This document shows positions 6,018-12,870 of a stretch of 13,197 nt of DNA, piece by piece (the stretch's first letter is position 1; each line of letters starts with the position of its first letter). A program made the translations under genes and the position numbers. This stretch comes from Inquilinus sp. (lineage in GTDB: Bacteria; Pseudomonadota; Alphaproteobacteria; DSM-16000; Inquilinaceae), in assembly GCA_013003675.1 (NCBI GenBank), contig JABDIP010000341.1, forward strand, positions 1 to 13,197, read 5' to 3'. Under the pieces are notes generated by a model. It had not been told where the DNA came from, ran no database searches, and saw only the letters and a program-made list of their open reading frames with translations.

Positions 6018-7868
6018 TCAGCCCAGCCGAAACACCTCGATCTCCTCCTGCCGGCCGCGGATCGGGCGGCGGCCGCGAGGCGTGAGCCGGAAGTCGGCAT
6101 CGAGCCGCCCCGCCGTCGCGCCGCTGATCAGGATGTCCACGTCGCCATCGCCATCGGCCAGCTCCTTTGAGAGCTGCTCGAGGCGGTTGCCTGTGTTCAC
6201 CGCGTCGCCGACGATGGTGTAGTTCATCCGGCCCGGCGCGCCGATGTTGCCGACCACCATCGGCCCGGAATGGATGCCGATGCGCAGCCGCACCGGCGCC
6301 AGCCCGGCCGCCCGACGCTCGGCGTTGTCGGCGCGCAGCGCCTCGGCGATCGCCAGCGCCGCGCGGCAGGCCCGGTCTGCGTGGTCCGGCTGGCGGTCGG
6401 GCGCGCCCCAGAAGGCCATCACCGCATCGCCGATGAACTTGTCGATGGTGCCGCCCTCGACCTCGATGCATTCCGCCAGCAAGGCGAAATGGTGGTTCAG
6501 GAAGGCCGCCGTCTCGGCGGCGGTCAGCCCCTCGGAAATGCTGGTGAAGCCGGCGATGTCGGTGAACAGCACCGTCAGTTCGCGGTCGACCGAGCGGACG
6601 GAGTCGGCGCCGCCCTTGGCCAGCAGCCGGTGTACCAGCGTGCGCGGCACATAGGTCTCGAACCATTTCAGCCCGGCCAGCATCTTGTTGAAGGCGCGCG
6701 CCTGATCGTCCAGTTCGGTGAAGAAGCTGCCGGGCAGCGGCGTGGCGCGGCCGAATTCCAGATCGGCGATCCGTGAGGCCTGCACGGCAAGACGGATCAC
6801 CGGGCGGGCGATCCGCCGGCCCATGAAGACCCCCAGAAGGATCGCCACGACGCCGACCGCCAAGCCGACAAACGCCGACTGGTTCAGCCGGCGCATCTCC
6901 TCGCTGACATAGGCGGTCGGGAAGTGCACCCCGAGGACCAGCGGCACCGGTCCGAAGCCGTCGATCTCGCGATACACCATGGTGTGCTCGACACCCGCCA
7001 GCTCGATATAGAGGGCGTCGATGGACTCCGACAGGATCTGCACGGGCTCGCCCCGGGTCCACAGCGCCGCCAGGATCGGGTCGCCAGCCTCGAACAGGGT
7101 CGGCAGCGGCTTCTCCCATGACAGACCGGGGAAATCGGAGGCCAGGCTCGGATGGGCCAGCACGCTGTCCCGGCCATACAGGATGAACGGCACCGCATCG
7201 TCGATGCCTTCGTCCATATCGGTCAGGAAGCGCGACAATTCGCGGATCGAAACGACGGCCGCGACCAGCTCGATGCGATCGCCACGCCGCACGGTCTGGC
7301 GCAGGTTCAAGGCTGCCGTGTCGGGCTCCGGCACATAGGTAACCCCGCCCCAGAACGGACCGGTCCGGTCGCTCGTCCCCCTGCGCAGCTCGGCCCGCAT
7401 TTCGGCGTCGGCGGGGGGCTCGCTGATCGCGATGACGTTACCGCGGCCCTGCTGGGCGACACCGGTCATCCGGAATTCGGAATCCCAGAATATCAACGCC
7501 ATGATCTGCGGCGCCGCCGCCATCGCGCCGGTCAGCGTTGCCTGGAACAGCTCCTGCTCGGCCGGGTCGACCGCGCCGTCCTGGATCATGCCGGCGATAA
7601 AGGAGACCTGGTCGGTCGCCGGCCGCAGGTGGCCGCGAAGCTGGCTTTCCGCCAGCGTGATGGTGAGCTCGGCCTTGTCCGTCAGCAGGCCGAACGTGTT
7701 GCGGATATTGGCGCCGAAGCTCCATGCCAGCACCGCCAGCACGGCGATGAACACAAGAAGGCCGATTCCGGTCGCCAGCGTGATCGACAGGGAGACCTGC
7801 CGGGGAATCGGGACGACGTCGAGCAGCCGCCGGCGCGGCGGTGGATCGCCCGCGTGCCCGTCCGCCAT
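6018..7868 (-). CDS. Membrane-bound class III adenylate cyclase with extracytoplasmic sensor and HAMP
   Basis: The 616-residue product has a first membrane segment at about 28-50 and an extracytoplasmic region at about 52-328 of Cache-like sensor layout (fold assigned from architecture only). A second membrane segment lies at about 331-349, a HAMP linker at about 351-400, and a class III cyclase domain from about 430. Catalytic residues are complete: metal-binding Asp437 (LFTDIAGF) and Asp481 (KFIGDAVMAF), adenine-selecting Lys477 with Thr551 (YTIVGD), and Asn558/Arg562 (VNTGNR). The Lys/Thr pair predicts cAMP rather than cGMP. It likely couples an external or membrane signal to cAMP. The gene starts 18 bases after the HIT gene with no visible Shine-Dalgarno, suggesting reinitiation after HIT translation. 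It converges on the transglycosylase gene. The ligand is unknown. Confidence 0.92.
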   Translation of the reverse strand: MADGHAGDPPPRRRLLDVVPIPRQVSLSITLATGIGLLVFIAVLAVLAWSFGANIRNTFGLLTDKAELTITLAESQLRGHLRPATDQVSFIAGMIQDGAVDPAEQELFQATLTGAMAAAPQIMALIFWDSEFRMTGVAQQGRGNVIAISEPPADAEMRAELRRGTSDRTGPFWGGVTYVPEPDTAALNLRQTVRRGDRIELVAAVVSIRELSRFLTDMDEGIDDAVPFILYGRDSVLAHPSLASDFPGLSWEKPLPTLFEAGDPILAALWTRGEPVQILSESIDALYIELAGVEHTMVYREIDGFGPVPLVLGVHFPTAYVSEEMRRLNQSAFVGLAVGVVAILLGVFMGRRIARPVIRLAVQASRIADLEFGRATPLPGSFFTELDDQARAFNKMLAGLKWFETYVPRTLVHRLLAKGGADSVRSVDRELTVLFTDIAGFTSISEGLTAAETAAFLNHHFALLAECIEVEGGTIDKFIGDAVMAFWGAPDRQPDHADRACRAALAIAEALRADNAERRAAGLAPVRLRIGIHSGPMVVGNIGAPGRMNYTIVGDAVNTGNRLEQLSKELADGDGDVDILISGATAGRLDADFRLTPRGRRPIRGRQEEIEVFRLG

Positions 7869-7886
7869 GCGCCGCGCCCGAGCAGC

Positions 7887-8255
7887 CTATCCGGCCGAAC
7901 GGGAGAGCATGCGGCCGAGGGGCCGGCCGCCGAACAGATGGACGTGGAAATGCGGCACCTCCTGGTGCCCGTGGCCGCCGCAATTCGACAGGAAGCGATA
8001 TCCCTCCGCCGCAATGCCCAGATCGCGCGCCAGAGCGCCGACCGCGCGGAACATAGCGGCGATCTCCGCATCGCTGGCCTTGGCGGTGAAGTCGTTCATC
8101 GACTCGTAGGCACCCTTGGGGATCACCAGCACATGCACCGGTGCCAAGGGGTTGATGTCGTGGAAGGCGAGCACGTGCTCGTCCTCATGGACCTTGTTGC
8201 ACGGGATCTCGCCGCGCAGGATTTTCGCGAAGATGTTGTCCGGATCGTATGCCAT
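7887..8255 (-). CDS. HIT-family (Hint-like) purine nucleoside phosphoramidase or hydrolase
   Basis: The 122-residue product has the histidine triad PHFHVHLFGG, with His102, His104 and His106; His104 is the expected nucleophile that forms a nucleotidyl-enzyme intermediate. The N-terminal NIFAKILRGEIPCNKVHEDEH and the central NPLAPVHVLVIPK are typical of the bacterial Hint branch (YcfF/HinT), which hydrolyses AMP-phosphoramidate-type bonds. The ATG at 8255 is preceded by AGGGGAG at five bases. An upstream in-frame ATG at 8312 is ignored because it lies inside the repeat element and lacks a site. A HIT gene after hisE is a familiar alphaproteobacterial neighbourhood, but a direct role in histidine synthesis is not established. 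Confidence 0.93.
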   Translation of the reverse strand: MAYDPDNIFAKILRGEIPCNKVHEDEHVLAFHDINPLAPVHVLVIPKGAYESMNDFTAKASDAEIAAMFRAVGALARDLGIAAEGYRFLSNCGGHGHQEVPHFHVHLFGGRPLGRMLSRSAG

Positions 8256-8293
8256 GCCGCTCCCCTGCCGAATCCCGCGAAGGGCCGATCTTA

Positions 8294-8411
8294 GAGCCTG
8301 GTCGCATCTCACCGAAACGGTGTGATGCGTGAATCAGCCTCTAATTTATTGGATTAGATCAAGATGGCTTCGGATCGATTCTATCTGAAGCAATCCGAAG
8401 CGATCTTGATC
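8294..8411 (-). repeat. Copy C of the dispersed element, full two-module form
   Basis: Read on the - strand, module 1 (8411 down to 8357) is a near-perfect palindrome. GATCAAGAT, one C-C mismatch, then GCTTCGGAT pairs with ATCCGAAGC and ATCTTGATC around a 17-base loop. A spacer of 15 bases (8356-8342) follows. Module 2 (8341-8294) has flanks GAGGCTGATTCAC and GACCAGGCTC around a 25-base hairpin (8328-8304) of 11 bp with one A-A mismatch and a TTT loop. The first G of the element is the last base of the hisE TAG stop, so the element abuts hisE exactly. It is oriented with the his operon, like copies A and B with theirs. Confidence 0.87.
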
Positions 8412-8752
8412 TAGTCTTTCAACCAAGCCTTCTTTTCGTCGATGCCGCTGCCGCTGTCGAACCGCTTCTCCAGCGTGCTCCATACGTCGCTCGCCTTGAC
8501 CTTGGAATCGGCCCACAGCACCAGCAGGTGATACAGCAGATCGGCGCTTTCCTCGGTCAGTGCCTTGCGATCGCCGCGGACCGCCTCGATCAGCGCCTCG
8601 ACCGCTTCCTCGCCGACCTTCTGGGCGATCTTGTCGGTGCCCCGCGAGAACAGCTTGGCGGTGTAGCTCTTCTCCGGATCGGCGGCGCGGCGCGAGGTGA
8701 TCACCTCGTACAGCCGATCGAGAACCTTCGCCGTGGTCTTGCCGTTGCTCAT
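8411..8752 (-). CDS. hisE: Phosphoribosyl-ATP pyrophosphatase
   Basis: HisE hydrolyses phosphoribosyl-ATP to phosphoribosyl-AMP, the second step of histidine synthesis. The 113-residue product is a stand-alone HisE, not fused to HisI. It shows the PRA-PH motifs SYTAKLFSRGTDKIAQKVGEE (split here at residues 30-49) and EESADLLYHLLVLW at 77-90; the acidic residues in both bind the metal. Its ATG overlaps the hisF TGA as ATGA (8749-8752). The stop TAG is shared by one base with the dispersed repeat. HisI is not in the window and must be encoded elsewhere. Confidence 0.95.
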   Translation of the reverse strand: MSNGKTTAKVLDRLYEVITSRRAADPEKSYTAKLFSRGTDKIAQKVGEEAVEALIEAVRGDRKALTEESADLLYHLLVLWADSKVKASDVWSTLEKRFDSGSGIDEKKAWLKD

Positions 8753-9513
8753 TCCAAACCCCGCATCGGGATCCCGGCATCGGCCATCCGGCGTTTCGCC
8801 TCGGCCACGGAAAAGGTCCCGAAATGAAAAATGGACGCGGCCAGGACTCCCGTCGCATGGCCGTCGCGGATGCCCTCGACCAGGTGGTCGAGGGTGCCGA
8901 CCCCGCCGGAGGCGATCACCGGCACCGGCACCGCGTCGGCCACCGCGCGGGTCAGGCCAATATCGAAGCCGTCGCCGGTACCGTCCCGGTCCATCGAGGT
9001 CAACAGGATTTCGCCGGCGCCGAGCACCGCCATGCGCCGGCACCAGCCGACCGCGTCGATCCCGGTCGCCTTGCGGCCGCCATGGGTGAAGACCTCCCAC
9101 TTGCCGGGCTCGACCTGCTTGGCGTCGACGGCGACGACGATGCATTGGGTGCCGAACTTCTCCGCCGCCTCGCGCACGAAATCGGGCCGCTGGACCGCGG
9201 CGGTGTTGATCGAGACCTTGTCGGCGCCGGCCAGCAGCAGGCGGCGGATATCCTCGACCTGACGGACCCCGCCGCCGACGGTCAGCGGGATGAAGGCATG
9301 CTCGGCGGTGCGCCGCACCGCGTCGTAGAGGATCGCCCGATCCTCGTGGCTGGCGGTGATGTCGAGGAAGCACAGCTCGTCGGCGCCGGCGGCGTCGTAG
9401 AGTTGCGCCTGCTCGACCGGGTCGCCGGCATCGACCAGATCGACGAAATTCACGCCCTTGACGACGCGGCCGTCCTTGACGTCGAGGCAGGGGATGATGC
9501 GCATCTTCAGCAT
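8749..9513 (-). CDS. hisF: Imidazole glycerol phosphate synthase, cyclase subunit HisF
   Basis: HisF is the (beta/alpha)8-barrel half of IGP synthase. It takes ammonia from HisH and converts PRFAR to imidazole glycerol phosphate and AICAR. The 254-residue protein has the two catalytic aspartates at Asp11 (IIPCLDVKDGRVVKG) and Asp130 (IVVAVDAK), plus the phosphate-binding segments TVGGGVR and ASGGVGT. The start MLKMRIIPCLD at 9513 is preceded by GGGGAG at a suitable distance; the internal ATG three codons later is an alternative. The gene begins 7 bases after hisA ends and overlaps hisE by 4 bases. Confidence 0.97.
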   Translation of the reverse strand: MLKMRIIPCLDVKDGRVVKGVNFVDLVDAGDPVEQAQLYDAAGADELCFLDITASHEDRAILYDAVRRTAEHAFIPLTVGGGVRQVEDIRRLLLAGADKVSINTAAVQRPDFVREAAEKFGTQCIVVAVDAKQVEPGKWEVFTHGGRKATGIDAVGWCRRMAVLGAGEILLTSMDRDGTGDGFDIGLTRAVADAVPVPVIASGGVGTLDHLVEGIRDGHATGVLAASIFHFGTFSVAEAKRRMADAGIPMRGLE

Positions 9514-9520
9514 CGGCCCG

Positions 9521-10252
9521 CTACTCCCCGCCCGCCATGATGCGCAGCGCCGCCTTGGGGTCGATCCGCCCGTCATAGAGCGCTCGGCCGCAGATCGCCC
9601 CGGCGATCCCGGCCTCCGCCTCGGCCTTCAGCGCCACCAGATCGTCGAGCGACGACACGCCGCCCGATGCGATCACCGGCGTCGTCAGGGCGAAGGCCAG
9701 ATCGGCGGTCGATTCGACGTTCAGCCCGCCCATCGCCCCGTCGCGATTGATGTCGGTGAAGATGATTGCCGCAGCGCCGCAATCCTCGAATTTCAGCGCC
9801 AGGTCGAGCGCCCGGACGACGCTCGTCTCGGCCCAGCCCTCCACGGCGACGAAGCCCGCCCGGGCGTCGACGCCGACCGCGACGCGGCCGGGGAAGCGCT
9901 TGCACGCCTCGCGCACCAGCGCCGGATCCTTCAGGGCCACGGTTCCCAGCACCACCCGCGCCACACCGCGTTCCAGCCAATGTTCGATGATCGCCATCGA
10001 GCGGATGCCGCCGCCGAGCTGGACCGGCAACCCGGTCGCCGCCAGGATCGCCTCCACAGCCTCGCCGTTCACCGGCTTGCCGCTGATCGCGCCGTTGAGG
10101 TCGACGACATGGATCCAGGCAAAGCCCTGCTCGGCGAATTGCCGCGCCTGATCGGCCGGGTCCTGGTTGAACACCGTGGCATCGCCCATCTCGCCGCGCA
10201 CCAGGCGGACGCAGGCGCCGTCCTTCAGGTCGATGGCGGGATACAGGATCAT
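9521..10252 (-). CDS. hisA: ProFAR isomerase HisA
   Basis: HisA carries out the Amadori rearrangement of ProFAR to PRFAR, the substrate of HisF-HisH. The 243-residue barrel has the expected catalytic aspartates Asp8 (YPAIDLKDG) and Asp129 (VAVGVDAR), the phosphate-binding LGGGIR and ASGGVSS segments, and FTDINRDGAMGG. It starts at an ATG overlapping the stop of the acetyltransferase gene (ATGA at 10249-10252), and hisF follows closely. HisA and HisF are ancient paralogues; here both are intact, with the short spacing typical of an operon. Confidence 0.97.
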   Translation of the reverse strand: MILYPAIDLKDGACVRLVRGEMGDATVFNQDPADQARQFAEQGFAWIHVVDLNGAISGKPVNGEAVEAILAATGLPVQLGGGIRSMAIIEHWLERGVARVVLGTVALKDPALVREACKRFPGRVAVGVDARAGFVAVEGWAETSVVRALDLALKFEDCGAAAIIFTDINRDGAMGGLNVESTADLAFALTTPVIASGGVSSLDDLVALKAEAEAGIAGAICGRALYDGRIDPKAALRIMAGGE

Positions 10253-10806
10253 CGCGGCGATTCGCGTTGCTGGCGCAGGGTCTTGCAGAAATACAGACCG
10301 GCCAGCGTGCGGCCGCCGACCCGGGCATACATCGGGTTGGTCCCCCAATGCTGATAGCCCATCGCCCGGTACTGCCGGATCGCCGCCTGCTGCGTCTCGC
10401 GCACGTCGAGCTGCAGGACCTCGAAGCCGTCGGCGCGCGCCTCGTCCTCGACCGCCTCGACGATCTCCCGCGCCATGCCGTGGCCGCGCGCCCAGGGCGC
10501 GACGAAAGCCGTCGTCAGGGTGGCGGCGAAGCGTTGCGCCTCGTTGTTCGGCGGCGGCCGCATGAGCTGGGCGGAGCCGGCGATCATGCCGTCGAGCCGG
10601 CCGACGAACAGGGTGCGCCCCGGGACCGCCAGCACGCCGCGCCAATAGCGCTCCATCACCTCGCGTTCCGGCGGCTCGACCCAGCCGAATCCGCCGCCGT
10701 CGAGGATCGCCAGCTCGGCGGAGTCGCACAGATCGTGCACATCGGCGCCCCTGAATCCGGTCAGGATCTCGACCGTGGTGATCGGGGCCGGGGGCTTGTC
10801 GGTCAT
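10249..10806 (-). CDS. GNAT-family N-acetyltransferase inside the his operon
   Basis: The 185-residue product fits a single GNAT domain. The acetyl-CoA pyrophosphate-binding loop is visible as RGHGMA (residues 107-112) after the strand TTAFVAPWA. It is followed by the helix REIVEAVEDEARADG, the strand EVLQLDVRETQ and the segment AAIRQYRAMGY, all usual for the fold. The ATG at 10806 overlaps the hisH stop (ATGA at 10803-10806), and its own TGA overlaps hisA in the same way, so it is translated as part of the his unit. The substrate is unknown. A his intermediate, histidine itself or an unrelated small amine are all possible; context alone does not decide. Confidence 0.88.
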   Translation of the reverse strand: MTDKPPAPITTVEILTGFRGADVHDLCDSAELAILDGGGFGWVEPPEREVMERYWRGVLAVPGRTLFVGRLDGMIAGSAQLMRPPPNNEAQRFAATLTTAFVAPWARGHGMAREIVEAVEDEARADGFEVLQLDVRETQQAAIRQYRAMGYQHWGTNPMYARVGGRTLAGLYFCKTLRQQRESPR

Positions 10807-11459
10807 GGCCGCCACTCCAGGAAATTGCTGATCAGCCGGAGGCCGGCCGCCTGGCTCTTCTCCGGATGGAACTGGGTGCCGATCAAATTGTCGCGGCCGA
10901 CCACCGCCGGCACCGGCCCGCCATAATCGGCGGTGGCCAGGATATGCGCCGGGTCGGCCGGCACCATGCGGTAGGAATGCACGAAATAGACATCCGCCCC
11001 GTCGGCCAGCCCGGCCAGCACCGGGTGGCCGGCGTCGAGCACGGTCAGGTCGTTCCAGCCCATATGCGGCACCTTCAGCATCGGGTCGGCCGGCGACAGC
11101 GCCGTCACCTCGCCGGGAATCCAGCCGAATCCGGGGTGGTCGCCATGCTCGCGGCCGACGCTGGCCATCAGCTGCATGCCGACGCAGATGCCCAGAAAGG
11201 GGCGGCCGGCGCCGATCGCCACCTCCTCCAGCGTGGCGGTCATCCCAGGCAGCGCGGCCAGCCCGGCACGGCAATCGCCGAAGGCGCCGACCCCGGGCAG
11301 CACGACCCGTTCCGCCCGGCGCACCCGCTCGGGCTCGCCGGTCACCTCGACGGTGACGGCGCGGCCCGCCTCGCGCGCCGCCCGCTCGAAGGCCTTGGCG
11401 GCGGAGCGCAGATTGCCGGAGCCGTAGTCGACGATGGCGACGGTGGGTGGGGCGGGCAT
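10803..11459 (-). CDS. hisH: Imidazole glycerol phosphate synthase, glutaminase subunit HisH
   Basis: HisH hydrolyses glutamine and channels ammonia to HisF. The 218-residue class I glutamine amidotransferase begins with VAIVDYGSGNLRS and has the oxyanion/PGVGAF segment. The nucleophile is Cys92 in GICVGMQL, and His198 and Glu200 in TQFHPEKS complete the triad. Its ATG at 11459 has no obvious Shine-Dalgarno and lies 59 bases after hisB. That gap holds a 5-bp CGCCC/GGGCG hairpin close to hisB and a short T-run, too weak to call a terminator. The stop overlaps the acetyltransferase gene by 4 bases. Confidence 0.96.
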   Translation of the reverse strand: MPAPPTVAIVDYGSGNLRSAAKAFERAAREAGRAVTVEVTGEPERVRRAERVVLPGVGAFGDCRAGLAALPGMTATLEEVAIGAGRPFLGICVGMQLMASVGREHGDHPGFGWIPGEVTALSPADPMLKVPHMGWNDLTVLDAGHPVLAGLADGADVYFVHSYRMVPADPAHILATADYGGPVPAVVGRDNLIGTQFHPEKSQAAGLRLISNFLEWRP

Positions 11460-11518
11460 GGAACCGTTACGAATTTACGAGAGGCGAAAGCCGAAAAATG
11501 GGGCGCCCGACGGGCGAG

Positions 11519-12142
11519 TCAATCGGCGCCGCCCAGGGTGCCCTTGGTCGACGGCACCACGCCGGCCTGGCGCGGATCGATCGCCACCGCCGCGCGCAAG
11601 GCGCGGGCCAGCGCCTTGTAGCAGCTTTCGACGATATGGTGGTTGTTGCCGCCATGGAGCGTCTCGACATGCAGGGTGATGCCGGCCGCCTGGGCAAAGG
11701 CCTGGAACCACTCGCGGAACAGCTCGGTATCCATGTCGCCGAGCTTGTCGCGGGTGAACTCGACCCGCCACACCAGATAGGGCCGGCCGGAGATGTCGAG
11801 CGCCACCCGGCTCAGCGTCTCGTCCATCGGCACCGTCGCCGCGCCGTAGCGGGTGATGCCGGCGCGGTCGCCGAGCGCCTTGGCCAGCGCCTGGCCGAGC
11901 ACGATGCCGCTATCCTCGGTCGTGTGGTGAGAGTCGATGTGCAGGTCGCCCTCGGCCTTCAGCGCGATGTCGATCAGGCTGTGCCGCGAGAGCTGTTCCA
12001 GCATGTGGTCGAGAAAGCCGATCCCGGTCGACACCGCATAGGCGCCGGTGCCGTCGAGGGCGACGCTGGCTTCGATCCGCGTCTCCTTGGTGGCGCGGTT
12101 GACCTTGGCCCTGCGGGCCGGTGGCGGCTGGTTCGTATCCAT
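11519..12142 (-). CDS. hisB: Imidazoleglycerol-phosphate dehydratase HisB (single-function)
   Basis: HisB dehydrates imidazole glycerol phosphate to imidazole acetol phosphate using two manganese ions. The 207-residue protein contains the metal motifs FLDHML (43-48), HIDSHHTTED (68-77) and the second-half GGNNHHIVES (164-173). It is the dehydratase only; the histidinol phosphatase domain fused in enterobacteria is absent, as in most alphaproteobacteria. I chose the ATG at 12142 (MDTNQPPPARRAKVNR) because the family core begins soon after. The frame stays open to 12259, but those codons lack family similarity. No good Shine-Dalgarno precedes either start. This is the first gene of the his unit and is divergent from hslV. 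Confidence 0.94.
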   Translation of the reverse strand: MDTNQPPPARRAKVNRATKETRIEASVALDGTGAYAVSTGIGFLDHMLEQLSRHSLIDIALKAEGDLHIDSHHTTEDSGIVLGQALAKALGDRAGITRYGAATVPMDETLSRVALDISGRPYLVWRVEFTRDKLGDMDTELFREWFQAFAQAAGITLHVETLHGGNNHHIVESCYKALARALRAAVAIDPRQAGVVPSTKGTLGGAD

Positions 12143-12203
12143 GGGGGCCGGTTTTATCAGGAACGCCTTTGCCTCGCCAGAGCAATGCCATGGCGCCGGC
12201 ACT

Positions 12204-12233
12204 CTTGACCGGACGGCGTCGGCGACCACATAG
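12204..12233 (+). promoter_or_regulatory. Candidate sigma32 (RpoH)-like promoter for hslVU
   Basis: CTTGACC (12204-12210) and CCACATAG (12226-12233) are separated by 15 bases. This matches the general CTTGAAA-N13-15-CCCCATNT heat-shock form with a few differences, and also reads as a weak sigma70 TTGACC-N17/18 site. Transcription would begin near 12240, about 70 bases before hslV. HslVU is a heat-shock operon in many proteobacteria, which makes the site plausible. It was chosen by eye in GC-rich DNA. Confidence 0.5.
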
Positions 12234-12312
12234 CGAAGGGCGCGTTGTTCCCGATCCACCGTCGGCGCCGGCGGGCCGCGCGCGCCCGTGCCCCGCCGCT
12301 TTCAGGACTTTC

Positions 12313-12870
12313 ATGAGCAGCACCGATTCGCAGCAATGGCGAGGCACCACCGTCCTGGCGGTCCGCAAGGGCGGCCGGGTCGTCGTCGCCGGCGACGGCC
12401 AGGTGACGGCCGGCAATACCGTGGTCAAGGCCACCGCCCGCAAGGTGCGGCAACTGGCCGGCGGCAAGGTGCTGGCCGGTTTCGCCGGCGCCACCGCCGA
12501 CGCCTTCGCCCTGTTCGAGCGGCTGGAGGCCAAGCTGGAGCAGCATCCGGGCCAGCTCACCCGCGCCTGCGTGGAACTGGCCAAGGATTGGCGCACCGAC
12601 CGCTATCTGCGCCGGCTGGAGGCGATGATGGCGGTCTGCGACAAATCGGCCTCGCTGCTGATCTCGGGCACCGGCGACGTGCTGGAGCCCGATGACGGGC
12701 TGATCTCGATCGGTTCCGGCGGGCCGTTCGCCCTGGCGGCGGCGCGGGCGCTGATCGACCGCGACGATCTCGACGCCGAGGCGGTCGCCCGCCGCGCCCT
12801 GGAGATCGCCGCCGACATCTGCATCTACACCAACAACAACATCGTGCTGGAAAGCCTGAGCGACGCATGA
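12313..12870 (+). CDS. hslV: ATP-dependent protease subunit HslV (ClpQ)
   Basis: HslV is the proteasome-like peptidase that forms two stacked hexamers capped by the HslU ATPase. The 185-residue product has an 11-residue leader (MSSTDSQQWRG) before TTVLAVRK, so maturation should expose Thr12 as the N-terminal nucleophile. Lys44 in TARKVRQL corresponds to the conserved active-site lysine (position 33 from the mature end), and AGDGQVT and the ISIGSGG segment are family blocks. AGGA lies five bases before the ATG. The leader is longer than the single Met of E. coli but usual for alphaproteobacteria. The stop overlaps hslU by 4 bases. Confidence 0.97.
   Translation: MSSTDSQQWRGTTVLAVRKGGRVVVAGDGQVTAGNTVVKATARKVRQLAGGKVLAGFAGATADAFALFERLEAKLEQHPGQLTRACVELAKDWRTDRYLRRLEAMMAVCDKSASLLISGTGDVLEPDDGLISIGSGGPFALAAARALIDRDDLDAEAVARRALEIAADICIYTNNNIVLESLSDA

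Noticed and set aside
7152..8294. 380-codon + strand frame opposite the cyclase, HIT gene and repeat C
   Set aside because: It runs antisense through two well-supported genes and into an intergenic repeat; composition is that of a shadow frame.
8256..8312. Longer HIT protein start at 8312
   Set aside because: The extra 19 codons pass through repeat copy C and lack a ribosome binding site, whereas the 8255 start has AGGGGAG and matches the family N-terminus.
11504..11516. CGCCC/GGGCG hairpin followed on the - strand by a T-run in the hisB-hisH gap
   Set aside because: The stem is 5 bp and the T-run is separated by several C residues; too weak to call an attenuator, and no His-rich leader peptide was found upstream of hisB.
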